Below are positions 1 to 10,749 of a stretch of 64,000 nucleotides of DNA, piece by piece (position 1 is the stretch's first letter; each line of letters begins with the position of its first letter). The notes below the pieces were generated by a model that was not told the origin of the DNA, did not search any database, and saw nothing but the letters and a program-made list of their open reading frames with translations. The translations under genes were made by a program, and so were the position numbers. This DNA is from Trichobilharzia szidati (Eukaryota > Platyhelminthes > Trematoda > Strigeidida > Schistosomatidae): the NCBI GenBank assembly GCA_944472155.2, contig OX235271.1, positions 65,888,416 to 65,952,415 on the forward strand, in the 5' to 3' direction.

Positions 1-1100
1 TATATCTGACCATTTCACTGAATCCACTAAACAAAGGCATTCTCACTACTGATAAGCAGTCAGTTATCAGGTAAACTCAGAGCCTTCGGTTATATTAGAA
101 CACCTTGATAGGAGTGATAGTAGGTGTACTTCAAGAGCTTCGCTTGAATTCATAATAAAAGAAATTTATGCAGAACGTGGTACCGGATAGCACCATGGAA
201 TGTGAAACGAAAGCTTAGTAGCATATCTTAAGTGCATATGTATTTCTTGAAGCGTTGATTCACATAAGAAATATGTTAAAGGCAGGCAAAGTGCCTCCAT
301 AGTTGCTGAAGGTTCTGTAAAAATGCAACATCGTCATGCAAAGGAGACATTTTGTTTGTAGTGGTAAGGTGAAACACCTAATAAGGCTGTAAAGCAACCT
401 TTACCATAGCGCGAACCCAGTTAGTTATTCCTGATACGATAGTCAGGGAAAAACAAAGCTCCATTCTTTGACACCACAAACTACTGTTATTGATTTAAAT
501 GTGTTTGTGGAAGAGAATAGAGTGGTTGTATCCAAAAACTAATTAAAAGTAATGGTAGAAAATTGAGTGCAGTGGGAATATGCTATGTTCCATGCGCAGA
601 AAGATCCAAGCCCATAGATCTGGACATTATCTGTAGGCACTGGAGTGTTCAGTTTTTTAGTACAGATTATCGATGAGTGTCGAAATATTGGAATCGGGTT
701 TAAAAGGGTTTCTTTGGGTTAATATTTCACATCAAACCTTGATCTTTTTTCATGGTGGTGAATTAGGTCGATTAATTAAGTGATATGTACATTTTTATGA
801 TTAATATTAGTCTTATATTTTGATCATAATTGCTTATCTTGTTGTAGTTTGATTTCACAGCTTGTTGATTTTTTGAGATCTTGTCGTCATGGTAAAAGAC
901 GATTTATGAAATGAAGATCTGTGACAGTTCACAACTCAGAATAGGGACTTTTGAACACTATTTTTCATTTCAGATCAACATCTACAGAAGTAATGAAAAT
1001 ACAAAGGATTCGTATCCCATTCCACCCTCATTGAACCTGGGCCCTCACACAATAAGTGTGACATACATAGCCATGTGCATAAAAATCTATTCCAGTTAAC
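1..1100. other. AT-rich stretch, nothing recognised
   Basis: No convincing coding segment, RNA gene or repeat was recognised here. A 62-codon plus-strand frame at 911-1099 has neither homology I recognise nor splice context and is taken as chance. Confidence 0.4.
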
Positions 1101-1104
1101 CGAG

Positions 1105-1335
1105 GATCATTACTTCTGTAATAGAGTGCTTGTCAACTACGCACGTGGTCGGGGTTCGATTCCCTTCTGATGAAATTTTAAACCTCGTTTAGCTGGTAGT
1201 AAGCCTGGAATAGAGGGAAGGTTGAGTATCAGGTCACCAAATCTCACCTCGTAAAAACAACACAAACTCTGCTGGAACTCCGTAGTTCAAGCTTGAAGCT
1301 TTAAGTTTCACTCTGAACTCCAAGGAATGAAAAAA
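1105..1335 (+). repeat. Element B (tRNA-headed SINE), degraded copy
   Basis: The copy has a B-box-like GGTTCGATTCC followed by the body shared with other element B copies: a segment resembling GGGAAGGTTGAG, then a short run around 'ctggaactcc..tcaagcttgaagctt', then an A-rich end. Orientation is plus and the copy is diverged. Confidence 0.55.
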
Positions 1336-1639
1336 TTTCGATTTGGTATTAACTTTTTGATAGCGACAGTTTCTTCTTCAAACATTTCCCTCAACTATCT
1401 TATACTTAGACTACTGGTAGTAACAGGGGATCCTAATTTTGGTTTTTTTTGATCACAGGTGAATATTAACTAAAGAGCTGTAGCAAAAAAGTTAACAGCT
1501 ATTGAGCATTTTCTCAAAATTTGTCAATTCTTCCATAATAAAAGTAATTTTATGGCTCCTGAAACATTTACTAATAGCTATGCAGATTTGATGCGGATAT
1601 CTAAATGACAAGAAAATTTCCGATTAAGGAATAATTAGT

Positions 1640-1880
1640 GAAATTATTAGCTCTTTTCGTCCCTTTCGCTTTATGAGTGGGACACATGGCTTCAAGCTCG
1701 AGCTTTGAAGTTTCAGCAGTGGTGTTTATCCAACGAGGTGGGGTTGTTAGTCTCACACGCAGCCTCCCCTTTTTACTACTACGGACTATGTGAGGTTTAG
1801 AAGTGTGTCGGTTGGGAATGGAACCCGGACTAAGAGTGTGGTTGGCGAGCATCCTACCAGTGAATCACCAACGCACTCAA
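1640..1880 (-). repeat. Element B (tRNA-headed SINE)
   Basis: Minus-strand copy. Read on the minus strand it has a degenerate tRNA-like head with the internal promoter boxes near 1800-1870, a body ending in the gagcttgaagcc motif near 1690, and a tail toward 1640. It overlaps small open frames on both strands that are shadows of the repeat. Confidence 0.6.
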
Positions 1881-1884
1881 AACT

Positions 1885-2447
1885 GTTGACAATGACAGCA
1901 CAAAAACATTCTGTTGTTGGATTGTACTGTATCACAATTCTTATCAGTATACACTCATTGGTTATCTCCTTACAGAACTAACTAAAGATAAATCTCACTT
2001 ACCGGATATGTAGCCTGCTTAGTGAGTTATGATGTTGTCAATCAGTCACAATTCCAATTTCATTTCAATAAAATTAATACTATTTATGAATTCTAATCTG
2101 AGAATTAAACTCCATTATGCAAATGATGCTCTTACCATTTGTATTATTATTATTATCATCGCCAATCAGTTGGAGGACTGAGTGATTTTACAAACTTTTG
2201 TAAAAGTAAAAAAAAACGATACTCCCGTTATCAGCTCACTAACTAAATTGAAAAACTGCTTTAAAATCCTCCAGTTTTGTGAGCAGCATACTTTGACTAA
2301 ATCATCTCAGAGAACTTGACTATTCGAGATGGTTGTGAAGGAGTTGTTCGCTAGTCGGACAAAGTGTTGGTAATTTTTATGAGATGACTATCAAATTGTA
2401 TTGAGAATGATTCACGTAATTTAAAAAAAATTGGTCCTGTTTTATAA
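1885..2447. other. No recognised feature
   Basis: AT-rich sequence with a short ATT run near 2140-2157. A good donor-like string (minus strand GTAAGT at about 1995-2000) is present, but no open exon precedes it. Confidence 0.35.
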
Positions 2448-2935
2448 ATTTGGATAGTGTTATCAGAAAAATGTGATGTATTTGCTCAGTACATTTCGAA
2501 CAATCTGATCCCCCACACATTTACTTGTCAAGTCAACTTATATGAAGGATAAAGGCCAATTAAAGTACACAAAGTGACAAAAATGATTTAGGAATAATAA
2601 CGATAATTAAAACTTCGTTCGATCATGTAATCAGAAAAGGATTACCAAGGTAGGTTAACAGTACGAATAAATTGTTTTTGAACACAGGGGGGGGGGACTT
2701 AAGTTTGTGAATAGCTAACGCCTTAGCGTATTTCGCTTAGCTCCTTTGACCATTTTTATAGATGACTTTAAAAGCTGTGTTGACATCAGTCTTGAGGTTC
2801 ATATCGGTTAGATGTTTGTGTAATTTAATTGGCCTTTATTGTTCATATAAACTGACTTGACAAATAAATGAGTCGTCAGATTGTTTGAAATGTATTGCGT
2901 AAATACATCACATTTTCTATTAACACTATTCAAAA
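2448..2935. repeat. Long imperfect inverted repeat around a 10-G run
   Basis: The segment at about 2448-2575 and the reverse complement of about 2810-2935 are roughly 80% alike by eye, sharing for example AATGTGATGTATTT and ATAAAGGCCAATTAAA. The spacer includes a run of ten G (2687-2696). It could be a non-autonomous DNA transposon or another inverted retroelement end. No TSD was identified. Confidence 0.55.
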
Positions 2936-2939
2936 TTAC

Positions 2940-3385
2940 ATAATCCCCTTGTAATCGACTAACAACTGAGATTTATATTGAGCAAATCAGCGAAAGTACG
3001 ATGCAATTTATTGCACTAACTATATCCATCATGGTTCATTGAGCTTATTCTATGAAAATTGTAGTATCATAATGGTTACACAGTCTAAAAATAAACAGTT
3101 TCATAAGGTCAACAGCATAAAACTGCGTTCAACATTGTGTGTGTTTACCTCCTCTCAAGCTAAAAACCTTCGCTTAAGCATTCAGAACATTTGGTAAACT
3201 TTCCTGTTACCCTCGGTTGTTCATGAGTGTCCTCTAGCTAATGAAGCACACATCTCGATGTGACAATATTGATCTCGAAAGGTATATTGCACTTGGACAG
3301 TTAAGTCGTTATTTTTGTTTTATTTTGCATTAAAATAAGTGCATTTGGGTTTTAGGATAACACATAGGCACCGTTTAATTATGAA
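2940..3385. other. No recognised feature
   Basis: AT-rich spacer between the inverted repeat and an RTE fragment. Nothing was recognised in it. Confidence 0.3.
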
Positions 3386-3389
3386 AAGA

Positions 3390-3792
3390 ATATTGAACAG
3401 GCTGGCAGACTTTAATCGAAAGCTGCTTTTGCTGGCTTATATTGAAGATCAAACAGCGAGAAAGAATTGGCAACCAGAAACTCTGGGAACAAATCAACCA
3501 GAAACCTACCGCTCTACGAATATCCTGAAAAAGATGGAGATAGATTGGACACATTCTGAGGAAACTGTCGGGTGATATTGCAAGCCAGGCAGTCGAATGA
3601 AACCTGAGTAATACACGATGATTTGAGCATCTGAGAGTGACATGGAGGAAGGAGATCGTGTTAGGCAGAGATGGAAGCTCATGGGCAATTCTGGGAACAG
3701 TTGAAGAGGGATTAAGAGAATACGACAAAACACGGAGATCTGCTTTTGAATCCACAAGTTCCACTTGGAATTCAAAAGAATAATAATGATGC
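3390..3792 (+). mobile_element. RTE-type retrotransposon fragment (C-terminal part)
   Basis: The broken plus-strand translation resembles the end of an RTE/SR2-like reverse transcriptase ORF. It has an ILKKMEIDWTHSEETVG stretch, corresponding to the family's conserved W-I-G-H-T region, followed by an R-rich part and the terminal frame near 3780. It contains stops and frameshifts and is a dead fragment. A minus-strand frame here is a shadow. Confidence 0.6.
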
Positions 3793-4300
3793 AAATACTT
3801 TAATCACTATCACTTCAGTCTGTAGACCAATCAAAAAGGCGAATTCCACCTTATTATTATGTAACTGTTGCTATCATTTCTAAGAATCATGAAAGTAGTT
3901 TTACTTTCGAAGAAATAAATATTTTATCAAAATATGATGAGATTCAAAACACACGTGATAATTTTATCACACTATATTTTTGATTTATTTATTTATTTAA
4001 CTATTAAGAAGAGGTACATAGATAAAACAACAAAGATATCGTACACGCAAGAGTATATATTGAAGTGTGTTTTGTCTGTATCGTACGGAAATGTGTGAGA
4101 TAGTTATTTTGAAAAAAACGGCAATAATGTTTACGCCTTTTTAGTAGTAAAGAATCGATTTCTGTTACGTGAAGCTTGTAGTCTGTTTCATTTATAAAGA
4201 AACATGTAGATTTCTAATGAATCTAAGTATTCAAACTTTCATTTTTAGAAAATTACTGTTGACTGATATGCTGTAACACAAAACAGTATAAAACTGATAA
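3793..4300. other. No recognised feature
   Basis: AT-rich spacer with short TTTA repeats near 3985-4000. Nothing else was recognised. Confidence 0.3.
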
Positions 4301-4305
4301 CTTAC

Positions 4306-4456
4306 GTTGAAGTCTCGGCAGTGTGGAGCTACAAGTTTTCCCCTTCATGTCCACATGGTTAAATATTACTTGTTTAATTTTTCGGATATTCTGATTATCT
4401 GTTGAGCATAGCAGTAATTCTTGATTTTTACAAGTGTCTATCAAAATGGCGTTCAG
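4306..4456 (-). CDS. Candidate internal exon of an unidentified split gene
   Basis: On the minus strand a pyrimidine-rich tract (TTCTTCCTTCTTTTT) leads to AAG at 4457-4459, then 50 open codons plus one base, then a donor reading C/GTAAGTTATC at 4305-4300. The other two frames contain stops. The peptide begins LNAILIDTCKNQELLL and ends STLPRLQ; I do not recognise it. Entry phase is 0 and exit phase 1. It would be the most downstream exon seen in this window, so the gene would continue off the left edge. Confidence 0.5.
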
Positions 4457-4559
4457 CTTTATAATCAAAAAGAAGGAAGAAACGAAAATATTATTGTACG
4501 CACAAATAATAATGCGAATTGAATTTGCTTGTTTAATTCTATGCTTCTTAAGTTTTCCT

Positions 4560-4825
4560 TACTAGCCTCAAACATGGTTTGAGAATTCCATATCCTCATG
4601 GCTACATTGGCTTTTATTGAAAGAAGATTTATCGACTGAATGAAAGTTTACACTCACTGGTATCATCTGTCCTCTAACTAATGCGGAGTCTTCGGGGGTT
4701 AAGGAAAGATTAAATTAATTGTCTCTGTGTTTTGTAGTTTCAGTGGTGACGGTGTGTTTAACGGGGTGGAGTTCCTAGACTCACTCCCATCATTTCTTTT
4801 TTACCAAGCTTTTCTCAATAGTGAA
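4560..4825 (-). repeat. Element B 3' fragment and flanking repeat remnant
   Basis: A degraded minus-orientation piece of element B (body and tail region, about 4685-4825). The stretch before it, 4560-4680, is open in one minus frame and ends at a GTAAGG string, but its splice phase does not fit the next exon and it is not called as coding. Confidence 0.4.
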
Positions 4826-5130
4826 GATCAAATGGCCAATAAAAGATCAGCAACAAAGCACTCTGGCAGGTAGGGAACCAACTCAGCAAATATGCAGGAA
4901 GAAATGCATATGAATTGGACGAGCTCCAAGGAGATATTGAACTGAGATCTTATGCCAGACAGATCTTCTAGTGGAATCCGAGTGGGAGATAATGATCTTG
5001 ATGTCCGAGGATGACATAAAGATGATGTGAAAAGGAAATTAAAAATCGTAGACAGTTACAGAGCTATCTGAAAATGATGTCAGAGAACGGAGTGGAGTGG
5101 AAATGTGCAGCTGTGGCTCCATGTTCCAGT
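4800..5130 (+). mobile_element. RTE-type retrotransposon 3' fragment
   Basis: Plus-strand sequence with the layout of the C-terminal part of an RTE ORF: aagatcaaatggcca, then gcaacaaagcactctgg, then a segment equivalent to the 'D-x-M-K-K-N' tail. The same order recurs at about 40790-41130 and 56860-57200. Frame is lost. Confidence 0.55.
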
Positions 5131-5184
5131 TAAGACACGAAAAATGAATAATCACAATATGATAAAGATCACTGGTATAATGCT

Positions 5185-5372
5185 CTCTAATTACACATAT
5201 GGTAGGATTTTGATTCCTAGTCGACGCATTTCTAAGCCGCCTTGTTTAATAGCCTGTGGTAAGCCAGTAAAAGAGGAAAGATTGAGAGTGAGGCTAGCAA
5301 CCACATGCCATAAGAATATCAATACCATCGATGCTGACACTTTGAACGCTTGAAGCCACTGAATTAAAACAA
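5185..5372 (+). repeat. Element B copy
   Basis: Plus-oriented and diverged. It shares the body motif of the family (GTAAGCCAGTAAAAGAGGAA, then a GAGGCTAGCAAC block) and ends near the 'cgcttgaagcc' motif. Confidence 0.55.
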
Positions 5373-5476
5373 AGTATCGATAAAAATGTTTATTAAGTTC
5401 TTATTGTTACAGAACAACGAGCCCTTTGTTAAGCTAAATATGGAGATTAGAAGTTACTTGGGGGATGGTGACTAGC

Positions 5477-5528
5477 AGTGGAATCCAGGATGCGCACTTC
5501 GTCCTATTTGGGACTCACCAGCTGGACC
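5477..5528 (-). ncRNA. Hammerhead ribozyme motif, mutated
   Basis: Minus-strand reading gives stem I (GTCCAG pairing with CTGGAT), core CTGGTGA where CTGATGA is expected, stem II GTCC-loop-GGAC, then GAAG where GAAA is expected, and a palindromic stem III (TGCGCA) before the expected cleavage site ATC. Two conserved core bases are changed, so self-cleavage is probably lost. Confidence 0.7.
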
Positions 5529-5576
5529 TGAATGATGATTTTTCCCCCTAGGCTTGAACACACTGAGGAATGAAGA

Positions 5577-5630
5577 TACATCCAGTTGACGAGTCTCAAA
5601 CAGGACGAAATGCGCATCCTGGATTCCACT
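5577..5630 (+). ncRNA. Hammerhead ribozyme motif, mutated (C3 to T)
   Basis: Stem I ACATCCAG pairs with CTGGAT. The core reads TTGACGA (expected CTGANGA), followed by stem II, GAAA, the TGCGCA stem III palindrome, and ATC before CTGGAT. The first core base, which pairs with G8 in active ribozymes, is T instead of C. The other conserved positions are present. The type is that described for the schistosome SM-alpha hammerhead. Confidence 0.75.
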
Positions 5631-5745
5631 GCTAGTCACCATCCGCCAATTTAATTCTAATTACATGCCCAGACATCGTCGAAGCATCTGCACAAGAAGC
5701 CTACATGTCAGCCTGAGACCGAGCACTTTGGTGCAATCAGTCGAC

Positions 5746-6180
5746 TGAAAAAAATCTAAAATTGATCTAAGTAAATATGGAGATGTTATGTTATTCAATT
5801 TTACAAGTTCAGAAACTTTGCTGGCGTAGTAATTTGAATAAAAGATTTAGAATATAGAATCATTTCACACAGGTATGAATACACGATACATAAACTGATT
5901 TTCCATGCATTTAAGAGTAGTATTTCATGAATATATTTTTCTCGAAGTATATACATACAAATATACTGATTACTGAATGTTAGCCTGTTGTTGTAGGTGT
6001 AGTTTTTTTCTTCCTATTTGGCTATTGGTATCGTGTCATATCATGATTTATTGACACTATATGGAACCATTTATTTCAGTATAGGTCAACTAAGACGATA
6101 ACAAATTCAACTAAGGAAATTTTGAAATCACTAGACAAAATAATCTGCAGTATTATAAGACTTTTGAAACTGTGGCATTC
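5746..6180. other. No recognised feature
   Basis: AT-rich spacer between repeats. Nothing was recognised. Confidence 0.3.
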
Positions 6181-6280
6181 ATATAGGTAAGTAGCTGAAT
6201 GGTATACGAGCTTGCCTTGTAACCGCGAGGTCCTGGGTTCGAATCCCAGTCCGTGATCAACTCGTAAGAGAAGTAGCTAA
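6181..6280 (+). repeat. Element A tRNA-like head, remnant
   Basis: The sequence carries a tRNA-Thr-like head: an A-box region (TAGCTGAATGGTATACGAGC), an anticodon-like CTTGTAA, and a perfect B box GGTTCGAATCC at about 6237-6247. The acceptor stem does not close (5' end AGGTAAG against TCCGTGATC), and the same head recurs inside element A copies, so this is a SINE remnant and not a tRNA gene. Confidence 0.6.
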
Positions 6281-6449
6281 TAGACAGATAGATTCATGAA
6301 ACTTCTTATGAAGGAATCAAGAAGAAATTGGTGTATGGAGATCTCAACTACAACCAGTGTGCTGATGAAAAAATAGTCCTATTTTAGGAATACAGATTTT
6401 TGAAAGCATAAACGATAATCAAACAACAGAAAATGAAAAATGCCATTCT

Positions 6450-6468
6450 TCCCCCCCCCTAAAAAAAA
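6450..6468. repeat. C9 / A8 homopolymer pair
   Basis: Nine C (6451-6459) followed by T and eight A. Simple sequence. Confidence 0.8.
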
Positions 6469-6659
6469 CCCAGTGAACCTCTTAATATAGTCATTAAAGA
6501 CAAGAAAGTATAATAGGGCTGTGATTGCTTAAGAGGCTCAGATGACAGGGTGACGGTTGATAAACTGAATTTATCGTAAGTGCTTTTTAGAATATTGGCA
6601 TTGCATCTACAGCAACTAGCGTCAGGAGAGCATAACCTAAAAACAATAAACTAGTTATG

Positions 6660-7455
6660 AATAGTGGAATTAATTTTGAAGTCATTAAATAATACTGTTC
6701 TTGTAGATTTACAGGTAAGCAAAAAGAAAATCGCCCTACCATATATAAAGGATATCTCAGAAATCACTGCAAGACTCGTCAAATCTTTAGGAACTGACGT
6801 CGCACACAAACCAACAAAATCACTTCACTCAGCTGTGTCAACCGAAAGACTCAACAACGAAAGAAAATAAAAGCAACATCATCTACAAAATAAATTTTAA
6901 CAACTGCAAAAAGCATTACATTGGCCAACATGGACGTCCGCTTCGTCCTCGTATCCATGATCATAAGCTAGCCATCAAAAGACATGACATCCACTCCCTC
7001 GTATCGCTGCATCCAGGCAACCACAGACATCACTTTGACTGGGACAACGTTCAAATATTAAACTGAGGAAACACCAAGAATGCAACAGAATTTTCAGAAG
7101 CCCACTATTCAAATGAATCGTCAATCAATGGACAAATAGAGATGGAAAAAATTTACTAACCGATAGGAAGGAAATCTCACACACAAAGGGTCAAAGTTCA
7201 AGTCAAAGAAAGAATCATCGCCATCGCCAATACAAGTAACCTAGAAGGTGAGAAAACACACAAAAACAACCAATCAAGTCCAAGTTCACCGGGAGAGATG
7301 ATTAATAAACTCGTGGAGAAATCTAAAAGCTCACTTCATCAGATTGAAGTATGCACTGAGGATGTCGCCTAGTAGGGTGATGAAAGCTTCGCAAATTAAC
7401 TATCCAGCTCAGAGAACACAACCACATCAAAAACATTTACAGTACTTCACTTTAT
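6660..7455 (+). mobile_element. PLE family P3, endonuclease-domain remnant
   Basis: Plus-strand translation ends STERLNNERK, exactly as in the copy at 51.3 kb on the other strand. It is followed by broken frames matching a GIY-YIG segment (cattacattggccaacatgg = H-Y-I-G-Q-H-G). The 3' end includes a GTATGCACTGAGGATG block and GCTCAGAGAACAC, again shared with 50.76-50.83 kb. Many stops; a 5'-truncated dead copy. Confidence 0.75.
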
Positions 7456-7559
7456 TACTGGCTACTTAGTTACTGATTCCACACTACTAAGATGATATGG
7501 ACTATATGACTATAAAGATAGAATGTATTCCTTCATAAAGGGGCCGAATAGTCATGTCA

Positions 7560-8000
7560 TTATTTCAATGGAATGTTACAAAGGAGTATGGGATTTGTGG
7601 AGATTTGAATTAACTTTACTTGTTAGATTTAATGAGGAGCCAACAGCATTTACGAAGATGATTGCAAATCAGGGAGCACTTGACACCACTTTCGTCCTTT
7701 TTCTGGGCTCTTCATCAGTGTAGATCCGCGAGAAATTGAACTCGGTACCTTTAGGTTATCAGATCAAGCTCGTTGACAAATCAGCCTCTTGAACTGGAAT
7801 TCCCTGATCAGTGAATTCTAACTTAGTCAATTTGTAATATAAAGCATTACTTTCAGCCAGCGTCTTCGATGAACGTCGACTTCCCCTTGACCTGTCGGAT
7901 CCCACTGGTTACTACATCTTACTACAGTTTCAAAACATCCATCCAGCAACCATCAATGAGTGTGCATATCAACATAGTTCAGTTACTAGATAGGAGAAAC
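7560..8000 (-). repeat. Element D (hammerhead-like SINE)
   Basis: Minus-oriented. The end nearest 7560 (tatgggatttgtggagatttga) is the 3' end shared with copies at 49.1 and 59.0 kb. A hammerhead-like core follows at 7674-7730, then a body matching those copies (tgaccatc..cttcac..tcctactggt..). Confidence 0.6.
7674..7730 (-). ncRNA. Hammerhead-like core with both conserved boxes
   Basis: On the minus strand CTGATGA and GAAA are both intact, separated by a possible stem II (GAGCCC..AAGGAC) of imperfect pairing. There is an AGA insertion after CTGATGA as in element A. Stem I pairing is weak. It is probably related to a hammerhead but is not obviously active. Confidence 0.4.
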
Positions 8001-8485
8001 AAAATTTATTTAAACAAGAAATGCTACTCGTGTAATAAAAGGTGATCAGTATAGCACTGCTTATAACTTTATCTAACTAGTCACTCGATAAGATAGAATT
8101 TATTAGAAGTATGTGAAAATTTTCTAATATCCACAAAATATGTGAAGAAGGGAATGGAGTTTCATAAACATAGAAATGTGGGATATATTGTACAACAGAA
8201 CCAAGCAAAAATTCAATAAGAGAATAATAGTATATTTAGACCAAGAGGAAAATATGAACGAACATCTGTTTTCATTTAGTTCTTCTCCATGTTCTACAGT
8301 TATAAATCAGTAAAAGTTAGAATACAATGACAATTAAAGACGAATCAAAATTGTGTAACTATATTAGAGTACAAGTAACAGATGGATTAGTAGTCCGTCA
8401 GTTCTGACTGTCATCTAGATGCATATAAAATGTACAAACGTATGATATAATGTGAATATCATGTGTTGGTTTGCAGGATTTTGAC
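8000..8485. other. No recognised feature
   Basis: AT-rich stretch. Nothing was recognised. Confidence 0.3.
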
Positions 8486-8489
8486 TGGT

Positions 8490-8595
8490 TATAGGCTAGA
8501 TCGTCAATTTGAGAACCATTGGAAAACCAGGGAGTACTGAACAACTGTTTTGCTCTAGTCTTGGACTTTTAAGCAGTGAATAAACACTTAAGCGG
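8490..8595 (-). repeat. Element A 3' fragment
   Basis: Minus-oriented match to the hammerhead-to-3' part of element A (gagaaccattggaaaaccag, then gggagtactg, then a degraded core ending cttttaagcagtg). Confidence 0.55.
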
Positions 8596-9198
8596 TTGAG
8601 TTATATTCAGTAGTGTAGTAGACTTATGGAGACTATAAAAATATCAATAAACAAATGGAGTCGTCTGAATTTAAGTTCCAGGCTTAATAAATAGTAAAGT
8701 GAAGGAGTCATTAATAAACCTCAATCAAATAATAGAGACAAGATAACCTTAGTGTAAATCCAAAGGATAACGAATAACAACTATAATAATGGTGTCAAGT
8801 AGACTAGGAGTAAGAAGGAAATAATCAAGCATGGAAATATGGGATGATTATGTGCCTGATTACCTTATCGCTTCAGTTATAGTTAAGAGACGTAGTCTCA
8901 TTCACTTTAGCCAATTACTTGGCACACAGTATATGTCTGTGAATGGATCTTACATTTCGATACGGTGTTCCCTATCCACCAAATAAGAGAAGATAGGGCT
9001 GGTTTTTGTTGGTTTGGTTACTCCTTTTCCAGGCTAAACTGGTACACATTCACGAGTGCGTAAAGAAAAATTCCTGTGAGTATGCTTTATACAACTGGCT
9101 CCGAAGAAGCGGTTAATTTGCCATACTCACACTGATGTGACCATCATTGGTAACTTATCTTCAGTGTCATTGGTCACTATAGATTTGTTTGAGTGACT
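8596..9198. other. No gene; possible old element A/D pieces
   Basis: Around 8930-9180 there are phrases reminiscent of element D bodies (tgatgtgaccatcattgg, tcattggtcac) but too diverged to delimit. Nothing else was recognised. Confidence 0.3.
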
Positions 9199-9454
9199 GA
9201 CGTGTAAAAATTTTTTTTCCTTCACGTTCCCCAGTGGAACATACAGCTTCAAGCTAGTGGCTTGAAGTTTCTGTAGCAGTCTTTACTATTTTACAGGATG
9301 GGGTTGCTAGCCTCATGCCCAACCTTTCCTCTTCACCAGGATTATTTCTGGCTTAGTGAGGTAAAGGAGTGCGTCGGCCGGGTATTGAACCCCGGACCAT
9401 GTGAACGGTCGGCGAGCGTCCTAACCGCTACGCCACCGACACACAGACGTGTAA
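9199..9454 (-). repeat. Element B with 9-bp TSD
   Basis: A nearly complete minus-oriented copy flanked by GACGTGTAA at 9199-9207 and 9446-9454. On the minus strand the tRNA-like head has a good A box (TGGCGTAGCGG) and a B-box-like GGTTCAATACC. The body then runs to the TTCAAGCCACTAGCTTGAAG motif and an A-rich tail next to the TSD. It is likely RNA polymerase III-derived and mobilised by a LINE in trans. Confidence 0.8.
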
Positions 9455-10045
9455 TAATGATAATTAATAATTATTAGTAAATAAGTATTTATCGAAAATA
9501 GACACCAGTGGAATGGACGAACGATTATAAAGAATTTCTAAAAATGTGAATAAATGTAAGGAAAATTAGGAATTAAGTACCTAGGAAGAACATATAAAGA
9601 GAAAACTTTGGAACTAAGGGGGAGAGAATCGAGGGAAATGGTTGTATAGAGTTGTGAAACAAAGAATTTATAGTATTATATTAAGGTATAAACTCATCAA
9701 ACTAAGGATAGACTACCTGATACATGGGAGAGTTTGATAATAAATATCTGAAGAAAGGTGATGTTAGATTACCGATCTATGTGCATTCGTCAGTTTATCT
9801 GCTCTTGGCCGTATTCAGAGGAATCATATGGATACGTGAGCATATTTTTGCATCGTTTTACAAGGGTGAAAGGAGGGTTTTACGAAATTTGATTCCAAAA
9901 CACTTTATTGACTTGTGTCACTCAAATAATCTGTATAATAACTTCAAGATTATTTGTGAACTTCCCTAAAACTTGCCGCAGCCGAGGCCTTGTTCACCCA
10001 CAAACTAAGGATGGATGCCTGCATACGTTAGAAGCATGTACTGTA
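9455..10045. other. No convincing gene
   Basis: An 81-codon plus frame at 9724-9969 has no recognised domain or splice context. It is left as unassigned. Confidence 0.3.
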
Positions 10046-10290
10046 CCTCTTGTATGTCAGTGGCTTAGTAGTAGGATGCTCAACAGTGATCCAGGTTGTC
10101 TGCGTTAGATTCCTGGCCGAGGCACTCCTAAATCTTTCACAACCAGTAGTCAACCCAGAAAAGAAGGAAGGCTGGGCGTGAGGCTAGTAACCAGGCTCAA
10201 CCAAAATGTCAACGCAATTGCTGTTGAAACTTCAAACCTCAAGCTTGAAGCTTTATGTTTCACTTGGGGCTTGAATCAAAAATTCAATCA
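10045..10290 (+). repeat. Element B copy
   Basis: Plus-oriented. It has A-box-like TGGCTTAGTAGTAGG, a body with GAAGGAAGGCTGGGCGTGAG and GGCTAGTAACC, and a 3' motif 'ctcaagcttgaagc'. Diverged. Confidence 0.65.
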
Positions 10291-10749
10291 GTGGCGTGTG
10301 CTGCTGTCAAGAATTATTAGTAGTATATTGTGTCTGATGTTATCTGCAAGAATCTTGAGTAGCGGATCGACGGACTAAACTGCAGAGAGAAGAAGTTCAA
10401 ATCATTGTGAAGCAGCATAAAACTGGGAAACGAAAACAGAAGAAGCGGAATGTAAATAACTTTTATAAATTGAGGTTTTTACATTTTGCAACCACTGTGC
10501 AATATTCTGCCGAATCAACAATTTTGCTACCGAATACCGCTGTGCTCTGCGGGTACATTTTCATCTTCGCATTTATTTTTATTTCGCTTTGTTTAGTTAA
10601 TTCGTGTACCGTTCTTCCATCACTATTATTATTATTATTACTACCGCTCTCTTGGCTTTGAACGGTCTCGATATTTGCAGGAAACTGTATACTACTGATC
10701 GTTTTAGGTTAATAGTTGCACATCACTCACATCAACTAGTAGCGTTTGC

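Larger units (their letters stand above)
5458..5745. mobile_element. SM-alpha-like hammerhead element, inverted pair
   Basis: Two partial copies lie head to head. Arms of about 64 bp (5463-5526 and 5581-5644) are inverted copies of the hammerhead segment, separated by a spacer of about 54 bp. The right copy continues into the family's 3' part (agacatcgtcgaagcatctg.. to about 5745). Each arm carries the GGATTCCACTGCTAGTCACC block found in other copies. Confidence 0.75.

Noticed and set aside
6186..6262. tRNA-Thr-like sequence with a perfect B box
   Set aside because: The acceptor stem does not pair, and the same head is part of element A copies elsewhere in the window; it is a SINE relic, not a tRNA gene. 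The same applies to the heads at 16.9, 23.1, 32.3, 38.1 and 44.3 kb.
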